64,000 nucleotides of DNA from Methylobacterium oryzae (GCF_021398735.1 NZ_CP090349.1:3677001-3741000), one strand, 5' to 3'; counted from the stretch's first letter, positions 33,763-42,881 are shown. Program-made: numbers and translations. The notes: a model not told the origin generated them from the letters alone.

Positions 33763-34795
33763 CCTGCGGTTCTCGCGCGCGACCCTCGCGGGGCTCGTCA
33801 CCACGGTCGGCGCGCGCGTCCAGGCCTTCGACGACGAGGCGGCCGCCCTCGGGCTCGCCCCCGAGGAGGCGGAGCGCCTCAAGCGGGCCATGGGCTTCTC
33901 GACCCGCCACGTCGTCGCCGATCCCGGCACCACGACGGCGGATCTCTGCCTCCACTCGGCGCGCCAGCTCCTGCGCGGCCTCGACCTGCAGCCCGACGCC
34001 GTCGACGGGCTGATCCTGGTCACCCAGACGCCGGATTACAGCTCGCCCTCCACGTCGATTGGGATGCAGCACCGACTCGGCATGCGGACCGACACGCTCT
34101 GCTTCGACATCCGTCTCGGCTGCAGTGGCTTCGTCTACGGCCTGTCGGTCGCCTACAGTCTTGTCGAATCCGGCCTCAACCGCGTTCTCCTCTGCGTCGG
34201 CGACGTCGCGAGCCGCATGGTCGCGACCGGGGACCGGTCGATCACGCCGATCATGGGCGATGCCGGCGCCGCGGTGCTGATCGAGCGGCGTGCGAGCGAG
34301 AGCTTCTTCCAGCTCCACAGCGACGGCTCGGGCGAGAAGGCCCTGTTCATCCCGCATAGCGGCCTGCGGGCCGATGCCGAGGATGCGGACAAGCCCGGCA
34401 CCATGCACATGGACGGGGCGCAGGTCTTCAACTTCACCCTCAAGCGCGTCCCGCCGCTGATCGAGGGCATCCTGGCCTTCTCGGACACGCGCGCCGCGGA
34501 CGTCGACTTCCTGGTCCTGCACCAGCCGAACAAGTACATCCTCAAGAACCTCCAGCGCCGCCTGGGGCTCGACGACAGCAAGCTCCCGACCGGCACCCAG
34601 TCGGTCTACGGCAACCAGAACTCGGCCTCGATCCCCGGCACGATCTCGGGCTTCCTCGCGGAGGCCTATGCGGGGCGGCAGGTGCGCTCGCTGCTCGCCG
34701 GCTTCGGGGTCGGCCTGAGCTGGGGAGCCTGCACGATCACCACCGACCGGATCTACGCGCCCCCGGTCATGACCTACGAGGAGACCACCCGATGA
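33755..34795 (+). CDS. 3-oxoacyl-ACP synthase III (KAS III/FabH-like)
   Basis: 346 residues of the thiolase superfamily. The catalytic triad is visible: C123 in IRLGCSGFVYGL, H256 in LVLHQPNKYIL, and N287 in VYGNQNSASIP. GDAGAAVLIE and the C-terminal GFGVGLSWGA are also family-typical. It condenses an acyl-CoA starter with malonyl-ACP, or transfers an acyl group between carriers. Its position between two ACP genes, with a reductase downstream, suggests a dedicated short acyl chain such as a 3-hydroxybutyryl unit rather than bulk fatty-acid synthesis. Overlaps both neighbours by a few bases. Confidence 0.88.
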   Translation: MADLRFSRATLAGLVTTVGARVQAFDDEAAALGLAPEEAERLKRAMGFSTRHVVADPGTTTADLCLHSARQLLRGLDLQPDAVDGLILVTQTPDYSSPSTSIGMQHRLGMRTDTLCFDIRLGCSGFVYGLSVAYSLVESGLNRVLLCVGDVASRMVATGDRSITPIMGDAGAAVLIERRASESFFQLHSDGSGEKALFIPHSGLRADAEDADKPGTMHMDGAQVFNFTLKRVPPLIEGILAFSDTRAADVDFLVLHQPNKYILKNLQRRLGLDDSKLPTGTQSVYGNQNSASIPGTISGFLAEAYAGRQVRSLLAGFGVGLSWGACTITTDRIYAPPVMTYEETTR

Positions 34796-35019
34796 CCGAG
34801 GGCGCATTCCTGGACGAGCTCGGCACGATCCTCGATCAGCCAGGGCCGCTCACCCGCGGGCAGAGCCTCGGGGCGATCGAGACCTTCGACTCGCTGGGCA
34901 TCCTCAACATCATGGCGCTCTACGACACGCTGGGGCTCGAGGTGGATCCGCAGCGGATCGCCGGGGCGGCGACCACCGACGACCTGATCGCGCTGGCCGG
35001 CGCGAAGCTGCAGGCCTGA
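34792..35019 (+). CDS. acyl carrier protein-like (second of two)
   Basis: 75 residues, normal ACP size. The predicted phosphopantetheine serine is S34 in ETFDSLGILNIMA. Helix pattern fits, ending DDLIALAGAKLQA. It begins in the stop region of the KAS III gene (ATGA overlap) and is followed 4 bases later by an SDR reductase. It is distinct from the first carrier protein in this operon, suggesting two different acyl intermediates or partners. Confidence 0.8.
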   Translation: MTEGAFLDELGTILDQPGPLTRGQSLGAIETFDSLGILNIMALYDTLGLEVDPQRIAGAATTDDLIALAGAKLQA

Positions 35020-35023
35020 GCCG

Positions 35024-35761
35024 ATGTCGGAGCCGATCGCGGAGTCGGGTGGGCACGTCCTGGTCGTCGGGGCCAGCAGCGGCATCGGCCGCGCCGTCGC
35101 CGAGCGCCTCCGCGCGGGCGGGGCGCGGATCACCGCCCTGGCCCGGCGGGTGGACCGGCTCGCGGAGCTGGAGGCGCTCGGCTGCGCCGCGGTCGCGGCC
35201 GACGTCACCGACCTCTCGGCGATCGGCGGCGTGATGCAGGGGGCGGTGGCCGAGCGCGGCCTCCTGACCGGGCTCGTGTACTGCGCGGGCGTCCAGGTCA
35301 TCAAGCCGATGCGCAGCCTCGGCGTGGAGGAGGTCGAGCGCCTCTACCGCACCAACCTCGTCGCGCCGACCCTGTTCGCCGCCGCCTTCGGCAGCGCCCG
35401 CGTCTCGACCCGGGACGCGGTGTTCTGCGCGGTCTCGTCCATCGCGGCGCAGCGGCCCGAGCCGGCGATCGTGCCCTACGCCGCCTCCAAGGCGGGCCTC
35501 GACGCCCTGATCAAGGGCCTCGCCCGGGAACTCGCCCCCCGGCGCGCCGTCGGCGTCGCCCCCGGCTGGCTCGACACCGAGATGACCCAGGCCCATGCCC
35601 GCCTGTACGGCGCGGAGTTCAAGGAGGCGCTGGAGAAGCGCAGCCCCGCGGGCGCCGCGACCGTCGAATCCGTGGTCGACGCCATCGCGTTCCTGATGTC
35701 GTCCCAGGCCCGGCACGTCACCGGCGAGATCCTGCGGGTCGACGGCGGGGCCGTGCTGTGA
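35024..35761 (+). CDS. SDR-family 3-oxoacyl reductase-like (FabG type)
   Basis: 245 residues, classical SDR. Nucleotide-binding GASSGIG at residues 16-22, YCAGVQV as the NNAG-equivalent, SSIAAQ with the catalytic Ser, and YAASKAG with Tyr/Lys. The C-terminus HVTGEILRVDGGAV is typical of FabG. With KAS III and ACP upstream it would reduce a 3-oxoacyl-ACP to 3-hydroxyacyl-ACP. The stop overlaps the next start by 4 bases. Confidence 0.87.
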   Translation: MSEPIAESGGHVLVVGASSGIGRAVAERLRAGGARITALARRVDRLAELEALGCAAVAADVTDLSAIGGVMQGAVAERGLLTGLVYCAGVQVIKPMRSLGVEEVERLYRTNLVAPTLFAAAFGSARVSTRDAVFCAVSSIAAQRPEPAIVPYAASKAGLDALIKGLARELAPRRAVGVAPGWLDTEMTQAHARLYGAEFKEALEKRSPAGAATVESVVDAIAFLMSSQARHVTGEILRVDGGAVL

Positions 35762-36408
35762 CCGGGACGGCGCAGCGGCTCGCGCTGATCGGCGGCGGCG
35801 GCTTCTCCAAGGAGATCGCAGAGATCGCCCGTGCCCTCGGCCACACGGTCGAGGATACCTATTCCACCGCTCCGGAGGTCCAGGTCGGCCGTTACCGCGG
35901 CTATCTCGACGCGCTGCTCGCCGACCGGGCGGAGTATGACGGCGTCGTCCTGGCGGTCGGCGGCGTGAGCCGGCGCGCGATCCGGGCGCGGGCCGAGCTG
36001 ATCGCGTGGCTCGACCGGCACGCCCTCCCCTGCCCCGCCCTCGTCTCGCCCCGCGCGATCGTGAGCCCGGACGTCGCGGTCGGCGTCGGCGCCTTCGTGG
36101 CGCACGGGGTGATCGTCAACGCCGATGCCCGGCTCGGGCGCTTCTGCGTGCTGAACTCGGCGGCCATCGTCGGCCACGACACGGTCGTCGGCGACAATAC
36201 CACGATTTCGCCGGGCGCTTTCGTCGGCGGCCGCTGCACGATCGGCGCCGACAGCCTCGTCGGGCCGCTCGCCAAGGTTCTTCAGGGCCTCACCCTGGGT
36301 CAGAGCGTCACGGTCGGCATGGGTTGCAACGTCCTGCGCGCCCTGCCCGACAACGCCACGATCTGGCCCCGGGCGGACATCGTCGCCCCGGCGCCGAAAC
36401 CGGCCTAA
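35758..36408 (+). CDS. NeuD/PglD-type sugar N- or O-acyltransferase
   Basis: 216 residues. The N-terminal Rossmann-like part (LALIGGGGFSKEIAEIARALGH) and a C-terminal left-handed beta helix (SPDVAVGVGAFVAHGVIVN, GDNTTISPGAFVGG, TIGADSLVGPLA) are the PglD/NeuD arrangement. PglD enzymes acetylate the C4 amino group of UDP-aminosugars made by a PLP aminotransferase. Such an aminotransferase follows 99 bases downstream. Because an ACP pathway is upstream, the acyl donor may be acyl-ACP rather than acetyl-CoA; that is inference. GTG start coupled to the SDR stop. Confidence 0.85.
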   Translation: MTGTAQRLALIGGGGFSKEIAEIARALGHTVEDTYSTAPEVQVGRYRGYLDALLADRAEYDGVVLAVGGVSRRAIRARAELIAWLDRHALPCPALVSPRAIVSPDVAVGVGAFVAHGVIVNADARLGRFCVLNSAAIVGHDTVVGDNTTISPGAFVGGRCTIGADSLVGPLAKVLQGLTLGQSVTVGMGCNVLRALPDNATIWPRADIVAPAPKPA

Positions 36409-36507
36409 TCGGCCTCAGCTCCGCCCGATTGCTGCGTCAGTTCAGTCTTTCCAAGTTCGATGTGTCCAGATGGTCGGCCTCGCGTCCGAACATCGCGAGG
36501 AGGTTCC

Positions 36508-37674
36508 ATGAGCGCTGAGCCGCGATCGTTCGAGCAGCCGATCTACGTGACCCGTCCGATGCTGCCCGAACTCGCGGTCTTCACGAAGCATCTGGAGGCG
36601 ATCTGGCAGTGTGCCGTTCTCTCGAACGGCGGGCCGCAGCACGTGGAGCTGGAGAAGCGGCTCCACGCGCACCTGGGCGACGGTCACATCGCGCTGTTCA
36701 ACAACGGCACCAACGCCTTGATGACGGCGGTCAAGGCCCTCGACCTCTCGGGCGAGGTCATCACCACCCCCTTCACGTTCGCGGCGACGCCGCACGTGCT
36801 CGCCTGGCACGGCATCCGGCCGGTCTTCGCCGACATCGAGGAGCATTCGATGACTCTCGATCCGGCCCGGATCGAGGCGGCGATCACGGAGCGCACCACC
36901 GGCATCCTCGCGGTTCACGTCTACGGCAATCCGTGCGACGTCGAGGCGATCGAGCGGATCGCGCGCAAGCATCGCCTCAAGGTGCTGTACGACGGCGCCC
37001 ACGCCTTCGGGACGCGGGTCAACGGCCGGCCCGTCGCGAGCTACGGCGACGCGACCATGTTCAGCTTCCACGCCACGAAGCTCTTCCACACCGCGGAGGG
37101 CGGGGCCGTGGTCACGAACGACGGCGACGTGAAGCGGCGGATGGAGCTGCTCAAGAATTTCGGGATCGCCGACGAGGTGACCGTCAAGGCTGTCGGCATC
37201 AACAGCAAGATGAACGAGATCCAGGCCGCCATGGGTCTGTGCCTGGTCGATGCGGTCGCGGCCGAGAAGGCGAAGCGGTTGGACCTCGCGCATGTGTACC
37301 GGGATCACCTCGGCGGTGTGCCCGGCATCACCGTCTCACGACCGCTGCACCTCGATACCGACAGCCTGCAATATTACTGCCTTCGGATCGACCGGGCCGT
37401 CGCCGGCGTGAGCCGTGACGAGGTCTACGACCGACTCAAACACTACAATGTCTTCGCGCGTCGCTATTTCTATCCGCTATGCAGCCAGTACGAGCCGTAC
37501 CGCCACTTTCCGGATAGTGCGATCGACAATTTGCCGGTCGCCAACAGAGTCGGCGACCAAGTCCTCTGCCTGCCCTTCTACGGCGAGCTCGGGACCGCCA
37601 ACGCGGAGCGGATCTGCCAGATCCTCCGTCACATCGTGATGGCCGGGGCCGTCGGCGCCGTGCACGCAGCCTGA
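36508..37674 (+). CDS. DegT/DnrJ/EryC1-family sugar aminotransferase
   Basis: 388 residues from ATG 36508, preceded by GAGGAGG. PLP enzyme acting on NDP-keto-sugars. D162 in YDGAHAFG binds the pyridine nitrogen, and K191 in SFHATKLFHTAEGGA forms the Schiff base. FNNGTNALM near residue 65 is the phosphate-binding loop. It transfers an amino group to a 4-keto or 3-keto NDP-6-deoxysugar, giving the amine that the upstream PglD-like enzyme can acylate. VioA/DesI-like 4-amination is likely but not proven. Confidence 0.88.
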   Translation: MSAEPRSFEQPIYVTRPMLPELAVFTKHLEAIWQCAVLSNGGPQHVELEKRLHAHLGDGHIALFNNGTNALMTAVKALDLSGEVITTPFTFAATPHVLAWHGIRPVFADIEEHSMTLDPARIEAAITERTTGILAVHVYGNPCDVEAIERIARKHRLKVLYDGAHAFGTRVNGRPVASYGDATMFSFHATKLFHTAEGGAVVTNDGDVKRRMELLKNFGIADEVTVKAVGINSKMNEIQAAMGLCLVDAVAAEKAKRLDLAHVYRDHLGGVPGITVSRPLHLDTDSLQYYCLRIDRAVAGVSRDEVYDRLKHYNVFARRYFYPLCSQYEPYRHFPDSAIDNLPVANRVGDQVLCLPFYGELGTANAERICQILRHIVMAGAVGAVHAA

Positions 37675-37746
37675 GATCGGCCGGCGTCCGGACAATGAGT
37701 GTTTCTGGATCCGGCCCTTGAGCGCCCGATGCCCGGAGGGGTTGGT

Positions 37747-39300
37747 ATGAGTGCCGTCCTCATCTCCAGTTTGCGCGCACGCGTCAGCCTGTTTCTCGCG
37801 CGGAAGCTGGTCGATGCCGAGTATTATCTCAACCGCTATCCTGACGTCCGCGCGGCCGGTGTCGACCCGGTCCGACACTTCGCCGAATGCGGTTATGCCG
37901 TGCCCATCCGCGCGGCGAACCCGTCCATGGAGCGGGCCATCATCAGGCTCTCACCCTTCCTGGCGCTGGCGGTCGTGCTCCTGCCGATCCGGCGCGACGA
38001 CTGGGTCCAATGTTTCGTCGCCCATTATCAAGAGCTCTGGTGCGGCGACCTGGGTTTGGAATTCCGCTTCGCCCGCTGGGTTGCGCGTCTCCTGGCGGCC
38101 CGGGCCACGGGTTCCGGGCCCGACGCTGCGAGTCTGGAGCGGATCGTCGGCACCACGCTCCCGATCGCCCGGATCGGCGACGAGCATCCCTGGCTCACTC
38201 TGCGGAAGATGGACCCGCCAGAGACGCACCGATTCAGCTCCCCCCGGGTGTGGGAAGGGCGCGGCGCGCTCGTCGCGCGCGAGGTCACGCTACCCCCGCT
38301 CTGGTGCGCGACCGTCCAGAACGCCAGCGTCTTCGGAGCCATGCAGGTCGCGGCGAGCGGCCACTTCGTGAGCTACGAGCCCGCCGCCGATCCGAGTCTG
38401 TCCTTCGCGGCCGGCCAGTTCCGGCACGTCATCGCCTGCTACGCGCCGCAGGACAACAAGATCGTGGCGCGCCTGCCCGACGCCGCGACGACCCGCCTCG
38501 ACGAGGCGATCCTGCTGGGCGGCCGGTGCAGCAACAACCATTTCCATTTCCTCATCGAGTATCTCTCCCGAGGCTATCTGATCGATCGCCTGGATATCCC
38601 CGACGAGATTCCGCTGGTCATCTCGGACAATCTGTTTCCATCGCAGATGGAGGCCCTAAGATTATTCTTTCCGAGTCGGAAGTTCGTCGGGGTGTCCAGC
38701 CAGCAGCGGCTCGACATCGGGCGGCTCCACATTCCGTCTGTCATGACGTATCTCCCGGACGCGCTTGAGGTCACCGACTGGAAGAAGGAAGGACTCCGCC
38801 TCGCGAGCCTGGAATGGCTGCGGAGCCGTGCCTACGAGGCCCTGAGCTCCGAAGACGACGTACCGTCCCGACCGTCCCGGGTCTTTCTAGCCCGGCGGCG
38901 CGGCAGGAACATCGTGAACGCCGACGAGGTCGAGGCTGTCTTCGCGCGGCACGGCTTCTCGATCGTGGATCCGAGCGCTCTGTCCTTCATCGAGCAGGTG
39001 AGACTGTTCGCGTCCGCAACCCATGTCGCCGGTCCTCTGGGCGCAGCGTTCTCGAACACGATCTTCTGCAGGCCCGGGACATCCGTGCTGGGTCTCGGAT
39101 CACGCTACGCCGTCACCTCGTCGCTGTTCCAAAATCTAGCGGAATTGATGGGCTGTAACTGCATCCACCTCTTGAGCGACAAGAGAAAGCGTGACTTTAT
39201 TCGCCTGAGTGCGAACAAGATCTCGCTCCGACAAGGAAGCTATGCCATCAACACGCGGCGCCTCGACGGCTTACTGAAGACGTGGCTCAAGGCGGCCTAG
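37747..39300 (+). CDS. GT61-type glycosyltransferase with N-terminal FD-FY/NPDV repeat
   Basis: About 517 residues. Residues about 18-60 hold one repeat (LVDAEYYLNRYPDVRAAGVDP, then VRHFAECGY). The C-terminal two thirds are a GT61/DUF563 domain: RCSNNHFHFLIEYLSRGYL with the family His/Asn-rich motif, VFLARRRGRNIVNADEVE, and PLGAAFSNTIFC near the end. ATG 37747 has GGAGGGG upstream and places the repeat near the N-terminus; an earlier ATG at 37699 is less likely. It is a close paralogue of the protein at 40,195-41,718, alike along the full length. Donor sugar unknown (GT61 members include xylosyl- and GlcNAc-transferases). Confidence 0.83.
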   Translation: MSAVLISSLRARVSLFLARKLVDAEYYLNRYPDVRAAGVDPVRHFAECGYAVPIRAANPSMERAIIRLSPFLALAVVLLPIRRDDWVQCFVAHYQELWCGDLGLEFRFARWVARLLAARATGSGPDAASLERIVGTTLPIARIGDEHPWLTLRKMDPPETHRFSSPRVWEGRGALVAREVTLPPLWCATVQNASVFGAMQVAASGHFVSYEPAADPSLSFAAGQFRHVIACYAPQDNKIVARLPDAATTRLDEAILLGGRCSNNHFHFLIEYLSRGYLIDRLDIPDEIPLVISDNLFPSQMEALRLFFPSRKFVGVSSQQRLDIGRLHIPSVMTYLPDALEVTDWKKEGLRLASLEWLRSRAYEALSSEDDVPSRPSRVFLARRRGRNIVNADEVEAVFARHGFSIVDPSALSFIEQVRLFASATHVAGPLGAAFSNTIFCRPGTSVLGLGSRYAVTSSLFQNLAELMGCNCIHLLSDKRKRDFIRLSANKISLRQGSYAINTRRLDGLLKTWLKAA

Positions 39301-39515
39301 GGCGCCCGGTCTTTGCGGAGGCCCGGCGGTAGTCCAGGCCGTTCTGTGCTGGGATGCGTGACCCTCGTCCGCGTCTGACCGACTGACTGACGCCGCGTCG
39401 GCTCCGCTGCAGGCCGTCCTCGGAGCGTCGCGTGACAACGGTCTCCTCGCATGGCAGGACTTGCCGAGATCCGTGAGTTCGTCGCGTTCCAGCCACAGAA
39501 ACGTATACACCCCGT

Positions 39516-40109
39516 ATGCACATGCCCATCGACCGGATTCGTGAAACGCGTCCGCTGGACAGCCGAAGGCGCTCGCATCTGCGGCTGGCTGAGCCGAGCG
39601 ACGCGGCTCTGATCTACCGTTTGCGCTCCGACAACCGTCTCAGCCGTTTCCTCAACGCGCCACCCACCACGGTCGAAGAGCAGGCGGCGTGGCTCACACG
39701 ATACAAGAGCGACGAGACCGCAGGTAGACAGTACTATTTCATCATCGTTTCCGATGGTCAGGATCGCGGCACGGTCCGGATGTACGATTTTCGGATCATC
39801 AACGGATTGAAATCGTTCTGTTGGGGCAGCTGGATCATCGCGCCTCCTCCCGTCGTCGGCCTCGCAGGTTACTCCGCGCTCGCGATCTACGAACTGGGAT
39901 TTGAGCACCTCGGATTCGAGCATTGTCATTTCGACGTGCGTCGTGAAAATGAGAGCGTGATCAATTTCCACCTCCGTTCAGGCGCGAAAATCGTCGACGA
40001 GGGCGAGCAAGATTATTTTTTTCACTTCAGTCGCGAAGCTTATGACGCGTTCAGGGCGGCGCATGTGTCGATCCTTGAGCGCCACTCCGCTTTGTTGCAG
40101 GCCTCCTGA
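39516..40109 (+). CDS. GNAT-family N-acetyltransferase
   Basis: 197 residues (ATG 39516, or two codons later at 39522). GNAT fold landmarks: HLRLAEPSDAALIYRLR at the start, YYFIIVSDGQDRGTVRMYDF for the central strands, AGYSALAIYELGFEHLGF for the CoA-binding region, and RRENESVINFHLRSGAK, the typical RimJ/PseH-like C-terminal motif. Probably N-acetylates an aminosugar precursor, as PseH does in pseudaminic acid synthesis, but the exact substrate is not shown. It lies between the two paralogous GT61 genes. Confidence 0.8.
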   Translation: MHMPIDRIRETRPLDSRRRSHLRLAEPSDAALIYRLRSDNRLSRFLNAPPTTVEEQAAWLTRYKSDETAGRQYYFIIVSDGQDRGTVRMYDFRIINGLKSFCWGSWIIAPPPVVGLAGYSALAIYELGFEHLGFEHCHFDVRRENESVINFHLRSGAKIVDEGEQDYFFHFSREAYDAFRAAHVSILERHSALLQAS

Positions 40110-40194
40110 TCGGAGCGGTGACGAGCGACGGTGCTGGGCACCCGATCTCGGCTGCACGATGCGCCGTTCGACGTCGAGGATAGAAATCTCAGCG

Positions 40195-41718
40195 ATGTTG
40201 GAGTGGTTTGCCTTACGGGTCGCGCGCCGGATCGTCGACAGTGACTACTATCTGACGCGAAATGCCGATGTGGCGGCGGCGGGCGTCGATCCGGTCGCCC
40301 ATTTCGCCCGACACTGGTCCGCGGCGCCGTTGCGCGCGCCCAACGCGCGCATGGAGGCGCGGATCTACGCGTGGTCGCCCGTGCTCGTCGCCGTTCTGGC
40401 GATGCTCGGGCAGAGCCGCCAGGACATCACGGACTGCTTCCGCTACCGCATCAACCAACTCGCGACCCAGCGCGGCTTCGGCCTGCAGCTTCGGCTCGCC
40501 CTCGCGCTCGCGCGCTTCCTCGCCGTACGGTCCGCATCGCCCGCACGTCCGAGCGGCGGAGCGGACACCGGTCTCGGTTCAATCTACCCGGTGGTGCGGA
40601 TCGGGCAGGATGCGGTGCCCTGGATCGACTGCCGCGGCATCGCGGAAGCCGGCATATTCGACTTCGCGGATCCAGAGATCGCCCTATCCGCGCAGCCGCC
40701 GACCGCCCGTCGACTGCGCAGGCCGGAACTCTGGTGCGCGACGATCCGGGACGCGTCGATCTTCGGCTTCGCTCAGGTCGTCTCCCATTCCGCCTTCGTG
40801 GTCTACGAGCCGGAGGCGGACCCGGCGTTCCGCTACACGAGCCGCCAGTGCGAGTTCGTCATCACCTGTTTCGGCCCCAAGGGCGACCGGGTCCTGGCCC
40901 GCGTCCCGCAGGAGGCCGATCGGGCGATCGATGCGGGCATCCTTCTGATCGGGCGATGCGGTGCGAACTATTTCCACTTCCTGATCGAGTACGCCACGAA
41001 GGGCTACATCGTCGACAACGCGTCGATACCGCAGGATGTGCCGCTCATCCTGAGCGACGATCTGTTTCCGCAGGAAATGGACGCCCTGAAGCTGCTCTTC
41101 CCGGGGCGCCCATTCACGGTCCGGAAGCACGGTCAGCGGCTGGACGTGAAGACGCTCTACGTTCCGTCCTTGATGACCTTCATTCCGGACACGCCCGATG
41201 TCGAGTTCTGGACGGTCGCCGCTGTCAATCACGCGAGCCTTTCCTGGCTGCGCGGGCGGGTGCTTGAGGCCGTGCCTGCGCCCCGTACCGCGCCGGACCG
41301 GAAGCTCTATCTCGGTCGATCCGCGGGGCGTAACATCATGAACGCCGCCGAGGTGGAGGCAGTGTTTCGCCGGCACGGCTTCGAGATCGTGAACCCGGGG
41401 CAGCTCAGCTTCGCGGAACAGGTCGAGGCTTTCAGGACTGCGCGCTGCATCGCCGGGCCGATCGGCGCCGCCTTCGCCAATCTGGTTTTCGCATCCCCGG
41501 CCACCCTCGTCCTGGGACTCGTGTCGCCGTTCGCCGTGCAGTTCTCGACGTTCGCGAGTCTCGCGACGTTTGCCGGGTGTCGTTACTTGGCCGTCCCCGG
41601 TGAGCACGGGGCCTATCGCCCCGGCGCCGAGACGCGGCGCCGCTCGCTCGAGCTGACGCACGGCAATTACCGCATCGATCTCGATTACCTTGATACGGTG
41701 CTGCGGACCTATGTCTGA
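40195..41718 (+). CDS. GT61-type glycosyltransferase with N-terminal FD-FY/NPDV repeat (paralogue)
   Basis: About 507 residues from ATG 40195. The N-terminal repeat reads IVDSDYYLTRNADVAAAGVDP. The GT61 domain has RCGANYFHFLIEYATKGYI, LYLGRSAGRNIMNAAEVE, and GPIGAAFANLVFA. Matched stretches with the protein at 37,747 (for example LWCATIRDASIFG against LWCATVQNASVFG) show a duplication. Other starts exist: ATG 40159 has no better ribosome-binding site, and 40042 overlaps the upstream GNAT gene. Sugar specificity unknown. Confidence 0.83.
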   Translation: MLEWFALRVARRIVDSDYYLTRNADVAAAGVDPVAHFARHWSAAPLRAPNARMEARIYAWSPVLVAVLAMLGQSRQDITDCFRYRINQLATQRGFGLQLRLALALARFLAVRSASPARPSGGADTGLGSIYPVVRIGQDAVPWIDCRGIAEAGIFDFADPEIALSAQPPTARRLRRPELWCATIRDASIFGFAQVVSHSAFVVYEPEADPAFRYTSRQCEFVITCFGPKGDRVLARVPQEADRAIDAGILLIGRCGANYFHFLIEYATKGYIVDNASIPQDVPLILSDDLFPQEMDALKLLFPGRPFTVRKHGQRLDVKTLYVPSLMTFIPDTPDVEFWTVAAVNHASLSWLRGRVLEAVPAPRTAPDRKLYLGRSAGRNIMNAAEVEAVFRRHGFEIVNPGQLSFAEQVEAFRTARCIAGPIGAAFANLVFASPATLVLGLVSPFAVQFSTFASLATFAGCRYLAVPGEHGAYRPGAETRRRSLELTHGNYRIDLDYLDTVLRTYV

Positions 41719-41771
41719 AACCTGGCTGTTCCGGTGCACGTCGTCGCGATCTGATCGACAGGGATGACAGC

Positions 41772-42722
41772 ATGAAGACGCCATGGACCGATCTTGGCCT
41801 GCGGTTCGCCGCGCCGGGCTCGGGTCTGCTCCGGACGCACGCCATGCTGCCCACGCCGATCGTGCTGGCGGACCGCGTCCGGGTATACTTCTCGTCCTGC
41901 GATGCCGATCTGCGCGGGCGCATCTTCTGCGTCGACCTGAGTTTGGACCATCCGCACCCGGTCATCCATTTCGATCCCACCCCCGTTCTCGATCTTGGAG
42001 CCGCGGGGTGTTTCGACGCCGACGGCGTCAATCCCTGTCATCTTGAACGCGTCGATGATGTTTGGCGGCTGTATTACGTCGGCTGGCAGAGACTGTCGGA
42101 GGACGTTCCATACACCCTCCTGGCCGGGCTCGCGGTGAGCGAAGATCGCGGCAAAACCTTCAGGCGGTGGAAGACGGAGCCCGTCCTTCCGGCGACGCCC
42201 GATGAGGGCTACTTCCGGACCGCTCCGTTTGTCCGGCGGGTGGGTGACGGTTTCCAGATCCTCTATATCGGCGGCAACCGCTTCGTCCGGAGTCCCTCCG
42301 GGAAGATGCTCCCGCGATACGGCATCCGCCGGTCGAGATCCGCGGACGGAATCCACTGGTCGGCCTCGGCGGAGGATGTGCTGCTGCCGGATGAGGCGCG
42401 CGGCGAGATCGGCTTCGGCCGGCCGCGCGTCGAGACGCTCCCCGGGCAGGACCCTGTCCTGATGGTCTCGGTTCGGACCGAACAGACCTACAGGCTGATG
42501 ACGTGCCCGTGGGACGAAGGCTCGGTCGATCCGTCCGGCCTCGTCCCGGTCATCGACACCGCAGTAGAGGCATGGGCGTCCGAGATGACGTGCTTCGGCG
42601 CGACCTGCCAAGTCGGAGAGCGGACGCTGCTCGTCTACAACGGCAACGGCTTCGGACGAACCGGGTTTGGTCTGGCCTACCGGGATCTGACCGCGGCCGG
42701 TGACAGGTTCCGAACAGTGTGA
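41772..42722 (+). CDS. five-bladed beta-propeller glycosidase/transferase-like protein
   Basis: 316 residues with blade-like repeats typical of GH43/GH32/GH68-related folds. Examples are VYFSSCDADLRGRIF, CHLERVDDVWRLYYVGWQR, FVRRVGDGFQILYIGGNR, and RRSRSADGIHWSA. Bacterial glycan loci often carry such proteins and few are characterised; some are suspected sugar-phosphate transferases rather than hydrolases. No signal peptide is visible, so a cytoplasmic role is likely. I cannot point to a catalytic triad with confidence. It is last of the plus-strand run before a convergent junction. Confidence 0.7.
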   Translation: MKTPWTDLGLRFAAPGSGLLRTHAMLPTPIVLADRVRVYFSSCDADLRGRIFCVDLSLDHPHPVIHFDPTPVLDLGAAGCFDADGVNPCHLERVDDVWRLYYVGWQRLSEDVPYTLLAGLAVSEDRGKTFRRWKTEPVLPATPDEGYFRTAPFVRRVGDGFQILYIGGNRFVRSPSGKMLPRYGIRRSRSADGIHWSASAEDVLLPDEARGEIGFGRPRVETLPGQDPVLMVSVRTEQTYRLMTCPWDEGSVDPSGLVPVIDTAVEAWASEMTCFGATCQVGERTLLVYNGNGFGRTGFGLAYRDLTAAGDRFRTV

Positions 42723-42801
42723 GACCGGCCGCGCCGGGACAGGCGCTGCCGCGACCTGATCGACAGCGGCTCCGGGAGCCGTGCGAGGGATCGACCCGGA
42801 C

Positions 42802-42858
42802 GGCCGGCCCGTGCGCGTCGGCGGGGCGATCACCGCCTCCGCGGGGCTCGGGCCGGCC
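42802..42858. terminator. inverted repeat at a convergent junction
   Basis: GGCCGGCCCG at 42,802-42,811 and its exact complement at 42,849-42,858 form a 10-base stem around 37 bases that contain a shorter GGCGG/CCGCC pair. It sits between the convergent genes ending at 42,722 and 42,882. There is no T-run, so it is at best a weak or Rho-assisted bidirectional terminator. Confidence 0.35.
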
Positions 42859-42881
42859 AAGACCTCGGACAGGCCGCGCCG

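Noticed and set aside
40042..40194. Longer N-terminus for the GT61 gene at 40,195
   Set aside because: The extra 51 residues overlap the GNAT gene and are Arg/Cys-rich; the repeat begins soon after ATG 40195.
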